A stretch of DNA of 64,000 nt from assembly GCF_019457905.1 (NCBI RefSeq), contig NZ_JAHZSV010000010.1, positions 124,001 to 188,000 of the forward strand. Direction: 5' to 3'. Under the pieces are notes generated by a model. It saw nothing but the letters and a program-made list of their open reading frames with translations, ran no database searches and was not told where the DNA came from. This DNA comes from Flagellimonas abyssi (GTDB taxonomy: Bacteria > Bacteroidota > Bacteroidia > Flavobacteriales > Flavobacteriaceae). The position numbers and the translations under genes are program-made. Shown here one piece after another: positions 25,162 through 35,014 of the stretch; positions within the stretch are counted from its first letter, which is position 1, and each line of letters starts with the position of its first letter.

Positions 25162-25899
25162 ATGAAATACCTAGAAGCGATTGGAAAATACTTCATCATG
25201 ATTTGGGAAGTATTTAAAAAGCCTACCAAGTGGCGTATTATGAAAACCTTGATTCTCAAGGAAGTTGATGAATTGGTCTTTGGGGCCATGGGCATCATCA
25301 TATTCATATCCTTTTTTATTGGGGGAGTTGTCACCATACAGACCGCCCTTAACCTGACCAATCCTCTTTTGCCCAAAAGTCTTATCGGGTTTGCGGCAAG
25401 ACAATCCGTAATACTGGAATTTGCACCGACATTCACCTCTATAATAATGGCGGGAAAAGTGGGCTCTTACATTACTTCCAGCATTGGCACCATGCGTGTT
25501 ACGGAACAAATTGATGCTCTTGAAGTTATGGGGATAAACTCCTTGAACTATCTCGTGTTCCCAAAAATTGTAGCCATTATGCTATACCCCTTCGCAGTGG
25601 CAATTTCCATGTTCGTAGGCATCTTAGGAGGGTGGGTGGCCGCTGTTTTTGGAGGTTTTGCACCTAGCGGCGACTTTATACAGGGCCTTCAGATGGATTT
25701 TAATTCCTATCATGTCACCTATGCACTGATCAAGTCAGTAGTCTTTGCTTTTGTAATCGCGACGGTACCATCCTTTCATGGGTATTACATGAGGGGCGGA
25801 GCTTTGGAGGTAGGCAAGGCCAGCACCACATCGTTTGTTTGGACCAGTGTTGTGATTATTATCGTGAACTATATTTTAACACAATTATTGTTGGGCTAA
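25162..25899 (+). CDS. MlaE/YrbE-type ABC transporter permease
   Basis: 245 aa with five or six membrane helices. The MlaE family hallmark is seen in the central SVILEFAPTFTSIIMAGKVGSYITSSIGTMRVTEQIDALEVMG (quoted in part) with the conserved EQIDALEVMG. MlaE/F move phospholipids between membranes. The ATPase ATG overlaps this stop (TAATG). No MCE (MlaD) gene is adjacent, so the substrate-binding partner is elsewhere. Confidence 0.9.
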   Translation: MKYLEAIGKYFIMIWEVFKKPTKWRIMKTLILKEVDELVFGAMGIIIFISFFIGGVVTIQTALNLTNPLLPKSLIGFAARQSVILEFAPTFTSIIMAGKVGSYITSSIGTMRVTEQIDALEVMGINSLNYLVFPKIVAIMLYPFAVAISMFVGILGGWVAAVFGGFAPSGDFIQGLQMDFNSYHVTYALIKSVVFAFVIATVPSFHGYYMRGGALEVGKASTTSFVWTSVVIIIVNYILTQLLLG

Positions 25900-26666
25900 T
25901 GATAGAGGTAGATAACATACATAAATCGTTTGGAGACAACCACGTACTCAAAGGAATTTCAACAACATTTGAAAAAGGAAAAACAAATCTTGTAATTGGA
26001 CAAAGTGGTTCAGGGAAAACAGTCTTCTTAAAATGTCTCTTAGGACTTTTTGAACCTGATGAAGGAAACATTTGCTACAATGGCCAAATCTATTCCGAGC
26101 TTTCGACAAAACAAAAAAGAAATCTAAGGCAGGAAATGGGGATGGTTTTTCAGGGCAGCGCCCTTTTTGATTCCATGACCGTTGAGGGAAATGTAATGTT
26201 TCCTTTGGATATGTTCACTAAACAGTCGCAATCGGAAAAGCAAGATCGTGTGGATTTTGTGTTGAAGCGAGTCAACTTGGTGGATGCTCACAAACGATTT
26301 CCTGCCGAAATATCCGGTGGTATGCAGAAACGAGTCGCCATTGCAAGAGCAATTGTTATGAACCCAAAATATCTGTTCTGCGATGAACCCAACTCTGGGC
26401 TTGACCCAAAAACCGCCATCCTAATCGACAACCTGATTCACGAAATCACCCAAGAATATGACATTACGACCATTATCAACACACACGATATGAACTCGGT
26501 AATGGAAATAGGAGAAAAAATAATTTTTCTAAAAAACGGACTCAAAGAATGGGAAGGCACCAATAAGGAAATCTTCAAGACCGATAACCAAGCGGTTACC
26601 GACTTTGTGTACTCCTCCGAATTGTTCAAAAAGGTTCGGCAAATGTATATCGAAGAAAGAAACTGA
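25899..26666 (+). CDS. MlaF-type ABC transporter ATP-binding protein
   Basis: 255 aa from ATG 25899. The ATPase has Walker A GQSGSGKTV, signature EISGGMQKRVAIARAI, Walker B YLFCDEPNSGLD and a switch His in NTHDMNSV. It powers the MlaE-type permease encoded immediately upstream, with overlapping stop and start codons. Longer starts upstream lie inside the permease gene. Cytoplasmic. Confidence 0.93.
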   Translation: MIEVDNIHKSFGDNHVLKGISTTFEKGKTNLVIGQSGSGKTVFLKCLLGLFEPDEGNICYNGQIYSELSTKQKRNLRQEMGMVFQGSALFDSMTVEGNVMFPLDMFTKQSQSEKQDRVDFVLKRVNLVDAHKRFPAEISGGMQKRVAIARAIVMNPKYLFCDEPNSGLDPKTAILIDNLIHEITQEYDITTIINTHDMNSVMEIGEKIIFLKNGLKEWEGTNKEIFKTDNQAVTDFVYSSELFKKVRQMYIEERN

Positions 26667-26668
26667 CG

Positions 26669-28129
26669 CTATTCAACTTCCTTGATCACCAAGGTGGAGT
26701 CCTGAAGTCTCAACTTTAACCATGCCAACATTTTTTTGGTATCCGCTTCCTTTTGGCTAGAGCTCAATCCGCTTTTCCAATCTACCTCAAAAACAGGAAT
26801 GGTATCCAACTTTTTAAAATTGGTTCGTATCTGGTACGAGAAACTTAGGGCATCGATATTCTCATAATTGGCCTTGGCTTCTGCGCTTATGTTTTGAAAA
26901 GGAATTTGTTTTCCCGCATTTTTGGTCAAAGTAGCCAATTCTTCTTCAAGCAATCTGATTTGCTCATCTTTGTTCAGCAATTCGGCTTTGTTCTTCTCAT
27001 AAAGTTCACTCACATAATTGAACTTCTCTTCTGAATCATCCCTTCCTCCTTGAATAATATGGAGTTCGGCGTCCTTGAGTCTATTGTATTCATTCTTCTG
27101 GGTTCTCCATGTATTGATGATATTCTCTGGAACCAATTCATCGCCCATAAAAACCACTTCTATCATTGAAGTACCATCATCCACATACTCCAATTTAGTG
27201 AGATTGTCCACGTATCTTCCAGCACCATCAAACTGATATACCTCTACTGTACCTTTTAAAAACTCTTGTGCCTGTTTCATAAAAAGCGACTCCTGAAACA
27301 CATTGTAAAAGGTAAATCCGGCCGGAATCATAACCAAAATACCTGTAATGGAAGCCAAACGGGCAATCAATCTCCTGCGCTGTGAATTGGCATATCGCAC
27401 CATGGGAAACCTCAAAAATTTGATGACCAAGAAGGTGGCGAGACCAATAAAAATCGTATTGATAATGAACAGGTACATGGCCCCAGCAGCATACCACGGC
27501 TTGCCGATGGCCAAACCAAAACCTACCGTACAAAGTGGAGGCATCAAAGCTGTTGCGATGGCCACACCGAAAATAACACTGGCAATGGTTCCCTTTTTAG
27601 CTCGAGCGATCACAAGTGCAAGCCCACCAAAAAATGCAATCAGCACATCCCGAATATCGGGCTTGGTACGCGCCAACAGTTCGGAAGATTCGTCCCGAAG
27701 TGGAAAAAAGTAGAAGAACAGGAATGCGGTGATCACACTCAAAACCACCATTACGGTAAAATTCTTGAGCGACCTACGCAACGTATCAATATCATTAATG
27801 GCCAACGACATACCCATCCCAAGAATAGGACCCATTAACGGCGAAATAAGCATGGCACCTATAACCACCGCTGTTGAGTTGGCGTTTAGCCCAATGGAGG
27901 CAATAAAAATGGAACATACCAAAATCCACGAGGTATGTCCTTTAAAGGGAATATCCGCAATAATGGATTCCTTTGTGGCCGCAGCGTCAGTATTGGAACG
28001 GATTTCCAACAAGTCCGATAGAAACTTGCGCACGCTGCCCAAAAGCCCTTTAAAGTCCTTTTTTACCTCATCCCCGCTATCGTTATCGTCATTGGGGGTC
28101 AACTGATCTTCCCTTAAATATTCACTCAT
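26669..28129 (-). CDS. DUF389 (TIGR00341-type) membrane protein
   Basis: 486 aa. The DUF389 core occupies about residues 60-260 with five or six helices and motifs ANSTAVVIGAMLISPLMGPI and AFFGGLALVIARAKKGTI. The C-terminal half is a long soluble coiled region (about residues 290-470, with NKAELLNKDEQIRLLEEEL). Inner membrane; role unknown. It converges with the ATPase gene and lies 3 bases downstream of the mannose-1-phosphate guanylyltransferase gene, so it could be transcribed with it. Confidence 0.85.
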   Translation of the reverse strand: MSEYLREDQLTPNDDNDSGDEVKKDFKGLLGSVRKFLSDLLEIRSNTDAAATKESIIADIPFKGHTSWILVCSIFIASIGLNANSTAVVIGAMLISPLMGPILGMGMSLAINDIDTLRRSLKNFTVMVVLSVITAFLFFYFFPLRDESSELLARTKPDIRDVLIAFFGGLALVIARAKKGTIASVIFGVAIATALMPPLCTVGFGLAIGKPWYAAGAMYLFIINTIFIGLATFLVIKFLRFPMVRYANSQRRRLIARLASITGILVMIPAGFTFYNVFQESLFMKQAQEFLKGTVEVYQFDGAGRYVDNLTKLEYVDDGTSMIEVVFMGDELVPENIINTWRTQKNEYNRLKDAELHIIQGGRDDSEEKFNYVSELYEKNKAELLNKDEQIRLLEEELATLTKNAGKQIPFQNISAEAKANYENIDALSFSYQIRTNFKKLDTIPVFEVDWKSGLSSSQKEADTKKMLAWLKLRLQDSTLVIKEVE

Positions 28130-28131
28130 GG

Positions 28132-29211
28132 CTATGCAAACTGATCCCCAAATTTTTCTTTTACTTGGGTCAATACTTTTTTAATATCCTGTTGTTTGTC
28201 CTTTGGATAAATAAGCAACACTTCTTCTTTATCTACAATAATATAATCCTCTAGTCCATCTACCACAACTACCTTCCCTTTTGGAGAAAGGATCATGTTG
28301 CCTTTTGCATTTTCCAAAAGGGTGTCCGCATTTACCACTGCATTCTCGTTTTCATCTTTCTCCAACTTGTCATAGAGAGCGCCCCAGGTTCCTAAATCGT
28401 TCCAATCAAAAGTTGCCGGAAGGGTATAAATGGATTTGGATTGTTCCAAGATAGCATAATCAATGGATATGTTTTCCGCCTTGGGGTAATTTTCTTGGAT
28501 AAAAGCTCTTTCCTCACTTGTGTTGTAACAGGATATACCTTTACCAAATAGTTTGTATTGATTTGGCTGATATTTTTTGAAGGCTTCCACTATGGTTTCT
28601 ACACTCCACATAAAAATACCTGCGTTCCATAGAAAATTACCTTGTGCCAAAAACTCTTTTGCGGTTTCATAATCTGGTTTTTCCCTGAACTGGGACACCT
28701 TTTTAATGTTTTGGTCACTTCCCTTTTCAAATTCGATATAACCAAATCCGGTATTGGGAAAGGTTGGCTGAATCCCCAAGGTGCAAAGTGCATTTTCTTC
28801 TTCACATTTCTTAAAACATGCGGTTACATCCTTTTCAAACGCTTCCTCATCTTCTATCCAATGATCACTGGGCGCTACGATCATTACCGCGTTGGTGTTC
28901 ATTTTCTGAATCTTTAGTGATGCATACAAAATACAAGGTGCCGTATTTCTCATCGCGGGTTCTAGAACCACTTGGTTTTGTGTTACCATGGGCAATTGCT
29001 CCAACACCAAGTCATTGTATTGCTCATTGGTCAAAATCAGAATATTCTCAGTCGGAATAAACTTGTTTAAACGATCAAACGTTTTTTGAATCAGGGTCTT
29101 ACCGGTCCCCAACATATCGTGAAACTGCTTTGGGTTGGATGATGTACTCACCGGCCAAAATCTAGAACCAACTCCTCCTGCCATCAAAACTGCGTAATAA
29201 TTCTTGTTCAT
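28132..29211 (-). CDS. Mannose-1-phosphate guanylyltransferase
   Basis: 359 aa, the single-domain GMP form without a C-terminal isomerase. It makes GDP-mannose from GTP and mannose-1-phosphate for glycan assembly. The signature AGGVGSRFWPVSTSSNPKQF is complete, as are EPAMRNTAPCI, VAPSDHW and the FREKPD motif; the LWNAGIFMW region is normal. Cytoplasmic. Confidence 0.95.
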   Translation of the reverse strand: MNKNYYAVLMAGGVGSRFWPVSTSSNPKQFHDMLGTGKTLIQKTFDRLNKFIPTENILILTNEQYNDLVLEQLPMVTQNQVVLEPAMRNTAPCILYASLKIQKMNTNAVMIVAPSDHWIEDEEAFEKDVTACFKKCEEENALCTLGIQPTFPNTGFGYIEFEKGSDQNIKKVSQFREKPDYETAKEFLAQGNFLWNAGIFMWSVETIVEAFKKYQPNQYKLFGKGISCYNTSEERAFIQENYPKAENISIDYAILEQSKSIYTLPATFDWNDLGTWGALYDKLEKDENENAVVNADTLLENAKGNMILSPKGKVVVVDGLEDYIIVDKEEVLLIYPKDKQQDIKKVLTQVKEKFGDQFA

Positions 29212-29238
29212 TTTGCTGTTTTTTAATTAGAATGCCGG

Positions 29239-29850
29239 TTATCCTGATACATCTTGAACCAACTCAACCTCCGCGTTTGGTTGAAACAAATATAATCTCC
29301 CGGTTGATAACTCTACACATTCGTACCGTTTTACTTTCTTGTTTCCTTTTTTATACAATTTACCATTATACAACCTAAAAACACTCCCCGTGGGCAATTC
29401 GTATACATAACTCAGTTGTCGCTCTTCCTCATCAAAAGCTTTAAGTGCAATGGACAACCTAGCATCGGTGCTACTACTGGCTTTTGGGTTTTTAAAATGA
29501 TTTGCAATTATGGGCAACAGTTGCGTTGGAAACACCTCTGGCCGAATAAATGGAACCATTAAGAGCTGAAAGGTACGCTTCCATTCCACTCCGTGCGGTT
29601 TTATTCGACGACCATACGTTTCAAAGGCCACCAAATGCGCTATTTCGTGGACGAGTGTAATCAGGAACCGGTATTTGTTGAGTGATGCATTTACGGTTAT
29701 CAAATGCAGTCCGTTCGGTAATCTTCGATAGTCCCCGTGCCGGGTAACTCGATGGTTTACAATCTTTAAATGTACTCCATGGGTTTTGATCAATTCAAAA
29801 CAGGGAGCCACTGCAAGCTCTGGAAGGTATTTTTGAAGGGTATCGTTCAC
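29239..29850 (-). CDS. SprT-like zinc metalloprotease domain protein
   Basis: 203 aa, started from GTG at 29850 because no earlier in-frame ATG exists. The zinc-peptidase motif is HEIAHLVAFETYG (HExxH). The C-terminal zinc ribbon cysteines seen in SprT are missing, with only ECVEL left. SprT-like proteins may process DNA-protein crosslinks. It lies upstream of and in the same direction as the mannose-1-phosphate guanylyltransferase gene, 27 bases away. Confidence 0.85.
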   Translation of the reverse strand: MNDTLQKYLPELAVAPCFELIKTHGVHLKIVNHRVTRHGDYRRLPNGLHLITVNASLNKYRFLITLVHEIAHLVAFETYGRRIKPHGVEWKRTFQLLMVPFIRPEVFPTQLLPIIANHFKNPKASSSTDARLSIALKAFDEEERQLSYVYELPTGSVFRLYNGKLYKKGNKKVKRYECVELSTGRLYLFQPNAEVELVQDVSG

Positions 29851-29893
29851 AAGGATAAAGTTACAAGTTTATCCAACGGTTTCAATTATGCTT

Positions 29894-30571
29894 CTACGGC
29901 GTACTATTACTTACCTGTAACAGCTTACCGTTGTATAATTTTTGTCCTGATAAGGCAAACTCTTTTACATAGGTGGCCATCTCCAATGCAGTTACGGGAG
30001 CTTTGTATCCCGGAAAAGCCTCTTCCAACATTTCCGTTTGTACAGCACCCAAGGCCAATACGTTAAAACTCGGTCCTGTTTCCTTGTACTCTTCCGCCAA
30101 TAGCTCGGTCAAGGTAATCACAGCACCCTTGCTTGAACTGTAAGCAGAGAGTCCTGGAAACTTCATGCTGCCTTGCACGCCCCCCATGGAACTCACGGTC
30201 ACCACATGTCCTTCTTGACCCATCAAGGGGAGTACGGTCTTTGTTATTTCAGCTACTCCGAACACGTTTACTTTGTAAACGCTCTCAAATTCTTCAGCTG
30301 TGGTTTCCGAAAATGGTTTGCCCAAAAACCGACCTGCATTATTAATAAGGACATCCACTACATGCCATTGGTTCAAAAATTCATTTAGTTTTTCAAAATC
30401 CGCAGGATTGCCCAAATCAAAGGGTAACGTTTGCACATTGGGTAAATTCAGGTTTTGCACAGGCTTACTATTCCGTGACAATGCCAAAACCTGATGCCCT
30501 TCCCTTGCAAAAAGTTTCACCAATTCAAACCCTATTCCCCTACTTGTGCCTGTAATAATAATGTTTGCCAT
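29894..30571 (-). CDS. SDR-family oxidoreductase
   Basis: 225 aa from ATG 30571 (MANIIITGTSRGIGFELVKL). Canonical classical SDR: TGTSRGIG cofactor loop, NNAG, and catalytic S-x-Y-x3-K in SAYSSSKGAV, all intact. An in-frame extension to 30622 precedes the cofactor motif and is unlikely to be coding. The stop of the upstream M28 peptidase lies close by. Substrate not predictable. Confidence 0.9.
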   Translation of the reverse strand: MANIIITGTSRGIGFELVKLFAREGHQVLALSRNSKPVQNLNLPNVQTLPFDLGNPADFEKLNEFLNQWHVVDVLINNAGRFLGKPFSETTAEEFESVYKVNVFGVAEITKTVLPLMGQEGHVVTVSSMGGVQGSMKFPGLSAYSSSKGAVITLTELLAEEYKETGPSFNVLALGAVQTEMLEEAFPGYKAPVTALEMATYVKEFALSGQKLYNGKLLQVSNSTP

Positions 30572-30626
30572 AATATATTTCAGATTTCTTACTCCCGATA
30601 ACCATTGGGCAGTTCGAAACAATATG

Positions 30627-31604
30627 CTACTCTTTTAATTTGATTTCTTGTGATGGAGCATTAGCGATGCCTTCAATAACTGGAATTGTTTTGTTTACCA
30701 ATGTGGCCATATGACCAAAATCCATTAAACTGTTCTCATCACCGACCTTATGATAATGATTAAAGTTGGTAAAGTCAAACGTACAGAACGTATGGGACGG
30801 CACTCCAAACTCTTCATGGAACGGATAATTGTCCGACCTCTGATACAAGTTAAATTCCTTGGCAGTTGGTAAAAATCCTACCAGGTTTTCCTTAGCATAC
30901 CTATTGCTTACCTCTGCCAAGTTGGACATATCGTACCCCGTGATGTATACAAAATAGTCCTTCCCCTGCAAAGGAACACCCGTCATTTCAAAATTGAGCA
31001 TGGTATACAGATTCAAATCCTGCTCTTTTAATTTTTGGGCCAGGTGCTTGGAACCCAACAAGCCTTTCTCCTCTGCACTGAACAGTGCAAAAATAATACT
31101 ACGCTTGTTCGTTTTGTTTGTTCCAAAATACCGCGCCATTTCCAAAACAGAAGTGGTACCCGATGCATTATCGTTTGCCCCATTGGCAATATAATCTCCG
31201 TTTTCCGGCTTAATGATACCAATATGGTCGTAATGGGCACCTATTAAAATATATTCATTCTTTAAATTAGGGTCGTTGCCCTCCACAACACCCACAATAT
31301 TGTAAGCAGGTTTTTTAAAATTTGAAAGTGTGTCGCGGTACGTTTCAAAATAGGGTTTGAGGTGATAAGACTTAAAATAATTCTCAATATACGTCGCAGC
31401 AATTTCAATTCCCTCGTCTCCGGCCTCCCTTCCCTTAAGGTCATCGCTCGCTAAATAATTCATTATTTCGCCGACACGCTCAGCATTGGTAAAAGTCCCA
31501 CTTGATTTTTTAATTTCTGGTGATACACTTGTTGTTTGAACAACCTTTGCAGAACCACAACTCACTATAAATAGTGCTGTGAAAACATATGACAGTATTC
31601 TCAT
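30627..31604 (-). CDS. M28-family aminopeptidase lipoprotein
   Basis: 325 aa lipoprotein (MRILSYVFTALFIVSCGS, lipobox IVSC). The zinc-dependent M28 core is complete: IGAHYDHIG, GANDNASGT, FSAEEKGLLGS (catalytic Glu pair), and final His in FNHYHKVGDE. It is probably anchored in the outer membrane or periplasm and removes N-terminal residues from peptides. Same direction as the SDR gene downstream. Confidence 0.93.
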   Translation of the reverse strand: MRILSYVFTALFIVSCGSAKVVQTTSVSPEIKKSSGTFTNAERVGEIMNYLASDDLKGREAGDEGIEIAATYIENYFKSYHLKPYFETYRDTLSNFKKPAYNIVGVVEGNDPNLKNEYILIGAHYDHIGIIKPENGDYIANGANDNASGTTSVLEMARYFGTNKTNKRSIIFALFSAEEKGLLGSKHLAQKLKEQDLNLYTMLNFEMTGVPLQGKDYFVYITGYDMSNLAEVSNRYAKENLVGFLPTAKEFNLYQRSDNYPFHEEFGVPSHTFCTFDFTNFNHYHKVGDENSLMDFGHMATLVNKTIPVIEGIANAPSQEIKLKE

Positions 31605-31633
31605 TTTTGTTCTTTTTTGATTTTTTTAAAGAT

Positions 31634-31664
31634 AAAAAAAGCATCCCAAAAAAGGATGCTTTTA
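31634..31664. terminator. Intrinsic terminator (pdhC side)
   Basis: AAAAAGCATCC / GGATGCTTTT hairpin with A/T runs on both sides, downstream of pdhC on the minus strand and 30 bases upstream of the M28 peptidase start. It separates the two operons. Confidence 0.8.
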
Positions 31665-31701
31665 AATATATGTATTATTGAATGTGCTTGTGTCGACAAA
31701 T

Positions 31702-33363
31702 CTAGGCCAACATAGTCACCGGGTTCTCCAAGTACGCTCTCAAGGTCTGTAAGAACTGAGCGCCAGTAGCTCCATCAACAGTTCTGTGGTCACAGGCTAA
31801 AGTTACCTTCATGGTACTTCCAACTACAATCTCGCCATTTTTAACCACAGGTTTATCAACGATTGCCCCTACGGATAGAATGGCAGAGTTAGGCTGATTT
31901 ATAATGGAAGTAAACTCTTGAATACCGAACATTCCCAAGTTGGAAACCGTAAAGGTACTTCCCTCCATTTCATCCGGCTTAATTTTCTTGTTTCTTGCTC
32001 TTCCGGCCAAATCTTTTACTGCAGTACCCAATTGGGTCAAACTCATCTGATCAGCAAATTTGATTACGGGAACTACAAGACCTTCATCTACGGCGACGGC
32101 AACCCCCATGTGAATGTGATGTTTGTATATCATGGAATCACCATTCCACGACGTATTTACCTGCGGATGTTTTTTAAGGGCCATGGCACAAGCTTTCAGA
32201 ACCATATCGTTGAAAGATACTTTGGTGTCCGGCAAACTGTTGATTTGTGCACGGGATGCCTTGGCATTGTCCATATCCACCTCAATGGTCAAGTAATAAT
32301 GTGGTGCAGTGAATTTGGATTCCCCCAAACGCTTGGCAATTACCTTGCGCATTGTAGAGTTTTTAACCTCTTCCACACTTTCTTCACCAACTGGAAGTGT
32401 AACCGGTGCCACTGCAGGGGCAGCTTCGGTTTTTTCTGCCGCAGGAGCTGCTTTTTCGGATGGCTTAAAGTTCTCTATATCCTTTTTAACGATTCTTCCG
32501 TTATCGCCAGTCCCTTTTACATCTGCCAAGTTGATTCCTTTTTCATCAGCAATCTTTTTGGCCAATGGCGAAGCAAATATGCGCTGACCATCTTGTGTGG
32601 CCGGAGCTGTTTCTTCTTTTTTGGATGATTCTTCTTTTTTCGGAGCTTCATCTTTGGATGCTTCTTTTTTAGGTGCGCTCTTAGATGAACCACCTGATGA
32701 TTTCGCATTCAAAACAGCATCAACATCGGTTCCCTCTGGGCCAATAATGGCCAATAAGGAATCTACAGGAGCTCCTTCACCTTCTTGAATACCAATATGT
32801 AAAAGAGTTCCGGAATAGAAGGATTCAAATTCCATCGTTGCCTTATCGGTCTCGATTTCGGCCAATATGTCTCCTTCTTCCACTTTGTCCCCAACGCTCT
32901 TTAACCAGCTGGCGACCGTTCCTTCCTCCATGGTATCGCTCAATCGGGGCATGGTCACGATTTCTACTCCTTCAGGAATATCGGCAGGCTCGCTACTTTC
33001 ATCATCCTTGGATTCAGTTTCTTCCTCTTGTTCGGAAGAAGAATCCTTATCTTCTGATGGATCTTCTTCTTTTGGAGCTTCCGATGAGCTTCCCGAGCCG
33101 TTCAATAGACCGGAAATGTCCTCACCCTCTTCACCGATTATGGCCAAAAGTGAATCAACCGGAGCACCATCACCTTCCTCGATTCCAATATGGAGCAAAG
33201 TTCCCTCATGAAAAGATTCGAATTCCATGGTGGCTTTGTCCGTTTCGATTTCGGCCAATATATCTCCTTCTTCTACCTTGTCCCCTACTTTCTTGAGCCA
33301 TTTTGCCACGGTTCCTTCTTCCATGGTATCGCTCAATCTAGGCATGTTGATTACTTCTGCCAT
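31702..33363 (-). CDS. pdhC: Pyruvate dehydrogenase E2 (dihydrolipoamide acetyltransferase)
   Basis: 553 aa. Two tandem lipoyl domains (about residues 1-80 and 135-215), each with the lipoylation motif ETDKATMEFES. Linkers rich in Ser, Glu and Lys join them. The E3-binding domain (ASPLAKKIADEKGINLADVK, about 265-300) and catalytic domain follow, with the active site DHRTVDGATGAQFL at the end. It carries acetyl groups from pyruvate to CoA. The E1-alpha gene lies 4 bases upstream; E1-beta is not in this window. Confidence 0.97.
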   Translation of the reverse strand: MAEVINMPRLSDTMEEGTVAKWLKKVGDKVEEGDILAEIETDKATMEFESFHEGTLLHIGIEEGDGAPVDSLLAIIGEEGEDISGLLNGSGSSSEAPKEEDPSEDKDSSSEQEEETESKDDESSEPADIPEGVEIVTMPRLSDTMEEGTVASWLKSVGDKVEEGDILAEIETDKATMEFESFYSGTLLHIGIQEGEGAPVDSLLAIIGPEGTDVDAVLNAKSSGGSSKSAPKKEASKDEAPKKEESSKKEETAPATQDGQRIFASPLAKKIADEKGINLADVKGTGDNGRIVKKDIENFKPSEKAAPAAEKTEAAPAVAPVTLPVGEESVEEVKNSTMRKVIAKRLGESKFTAPHYYLTIEVDMDNAKASRAQINSLPDTKVSFNDMVLKACAMALKKHPQVNTSWNGDSMIYKHHIHMGVAVAVDEGLVVPVIKFADQMSLTQLGTAVKDLAGRARNKKIKPDEMEGSTFTVSNLGMFGIQEFTSIINQPNSAILSVGAIVDKPVVKNGEIVVGSTMKVTLACDHRTVDGATGAQFLQTLRAYLENPVTMLA

Positions 33364-33367
33364 CTAA

Positions 33368-34366
33368 TTATAATTTATGTTGTAAAAATGGATAGTCTTC
33401 TTGTTCGTAAACGGTGTCGTATAATTGTTCTTTTGGTGGAAAATCTGATTCCTCCGCAAATTTCTCACACTCTTTTACCAAGTCCTTCACCTTTTTATCG
33501 ATTTTCTTAAGGTCGTCCTCGGATGCATATCCTTTCTCAAGGATCACATCTTTGACCTGAGTGATCGGATCTATCTTTTTATACTCTTCAACTTCTTCTT
33601 TTGTTCGATAATGCTGCGCATCGGACATGGAATGTCCACGGTATCTGTACGTCTTCATCTCCAAGAAAGTTGGTCCTCCCCCTGTACGGGCACGCTCGAT
33701 CGCTTTGTCCATTTCCTTTGCAACTATGGCAGGATCCATTCCGTCAACAGGGCTACAGGGCATTTCGTAACCAAGACCCAATTTCCAGATTTCTGTGGAA
33801 TGTGAAGTACGTGCCACAGAGGTTCCCATCGCATATCCGTTGTTCTCGCAAATGAAAACTACCGGTAATTGCCACAACATAGCCAAGTTGAAGGCCTCAT
33901 GCAACGATCCTTGTCTTACGGCACCATCGCCCATATAACAAAGTGTTACAGAATCCCTTTTAAAATACTTGTCACCAAAGGCCAACCCGGCACCCAAGGG
34001 AATTTGCCCCCCTACGATTCCGTGACCACCATAAAAACGGTGTTCTTTGGAGAAAATGTGCATGGAACCACCCATACCTTTCGAGGTTCCGGTAACCTTA
34101 CCGTAAAGCTCGGCCATAACTCTTCTGGGATCAACTCCCATACCAATCGGCTGAACGTGGTTTCGGTAAGCGGTGATCATCCTGTCCTTTTCAAGATCCA
34201 TGGCGTGCAAAGCACCTGCAAGCACCGCTTCTTGACCATTGTATAGGTGCAAGAAACCTCTAACTTTTTGTTGAATATATACGGCGGCCAGTTTATCCTC
34301 GAACTTTCTCCAGAAATACATGTCCTCGTACCATTTAAGGTAAACTTCTTTGGTGATTTTTTTCAT
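33368..34366 (-). CDS. pdhA: Pyruvate dehydrogenase E1 component, alpha subunit
   Basis: 332 aa. The thiamine-diphosphate motif GDGAVRQGSLHEAFNLAM through CENN is complete, with the phosphorylation-loop style HSMSDAQHYR and the GGHGIVGGQ signature. It decarboxylates pyruvate and hands acetyl to E2. A TATTTTTG -7 box at 34415-34408 precedes it. Pairs with pdhC immediately downstream. Confidence 0.97.
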   Translation of the reverse strand: MKKITKEVYLKWYEDMYFWRKFEDKLAAVYIQQKVRGFLHLYNGQEAVLAGALHAMDLEKDRMITAYRNHVQPIGMGVDPRRVMAELYGKVTGTSKGMGGSMHIFSKEHRFYGGHGIVGGQIPLGAGLAFGDKYFKRDSVTLCYMGDGAVRQGSLHEAFNLAMLWQLPVVFICENNGYAMGTSVARTSHSTEIWKLGLGYEMPCSPVDGMDPAIVAKEMDKAIERARTGGGPTFLEMKTYRYRGHSMSDAQHYRTKEEVEEYKKIDPITQVKDVILEKGYASEDDLKKIDKKVKDLVKECEKFAEESDFPPKEQLYDTVYEQEDYPFLQHKL

Positions 34367-34407
34367 CTACTGTTGTATTAAATGAATTTCCCTTGCGTAG
34401 GGAAGAG

Positions 34408-34415
34408 CAAAAATA
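34408..34415 (-). promoter_or_regulatory. -7 box of the pdhA-pdhC operon
   Basis: TATTTTTG on the minus strand matches TAnnTTTG and ends 41 bases before the pdhA ATG, giving a leader of usual length. No standard -33 box was recognised. Confidence 0.55.
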
Positions 34416-34446
34416 CATATATATCTGTTTTGGAAAAAGAATTGAA

Positions 34447-34938
34447 TTAAGAATCGCCCAAAAATGAGCTATTGAATGCCAATGGCAGAATATCGGACAT
34501 GGAATTGCATTTATAAACGGGTCCAGATTCCGAACTCAACAATAGTGAGATTGGTGATCGCTGTTTTTGTTCATATTCTATGATGGACTGCCTACAGTTA
34601 CCACATGGTGCTGCAGGCGAACTTACCCCATTCTTTGACGATGAAGCACAGATAGCAATAGTTTTTACGGCTATACCCGGATATTTTGCTCCCGCATGAA
34701 AAATAGCTACGCGTTCGGCACAGAGACCGGCAGGATAAGATGCGTTTTCTTGATTGCTTCCAATAATGACCTCTCCATTTTCTAGCAATACCGCGGCCCC
34801 AACCCTAAATTTGGAATAGGGGGCATAAGCATTCTCCCTAGCCTTGGCAGCCTCTTGTAACAATTTTTGTTCGTTTTGTGACAACTCCGATGCATCATTA
34901 AAAATGAGCATTTCAAAACCAATTTTTCTTTTTTCCAT
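34447..34938 (-). CDS. cdd: Cytidine deaminase
   Basis: 163 aa from ATG 34938 (MEKRKIGFEMLIF). A longer open frame upstream includes the porV terminator, so it is rejected. The zinc site is intact: C-A-E in CAERVAIFHAGA and PCGNCRQ. Converts cytidine and deoxycytidine to uridine forms in the salvage pathway. It is separated from porV by a terminator. Confidence 0.94.
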   Translation of the reverse strand: MEKRKIGFEMLIFNDASELSQNEQKLLQEAAKARENAYAPYSKFRVGAAVLLENGEVIIGSNQENASYPAGLCAERVAIFHAGAKYPGIAVKTIAICASSSKNGVSSPAAPCGNCRQSIIEYEQKQRSPISLLLSSESGPVYKCNSMSDILPLAFNSSFLGDS

Positions 34939-34963
34939 GTAATCTTTGGATATACTCAAAAAT

Positions 34964-34992
34964 AAAAAAACCTGCCCCAACGGACAGGTTTT
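34964..34992 (-). terminator. Intrinsic terminator of porV
   Basis: On the minus strand AAAACCTGTCC / GGGCAGGTTTT forms a stem around TTGG-like loop bases followed by a T run, just downstream of the porV stop. Confidence 0.75.
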
Positions 34993-35014
34993 CAAATAAA
35001 TATTTTCATCTACT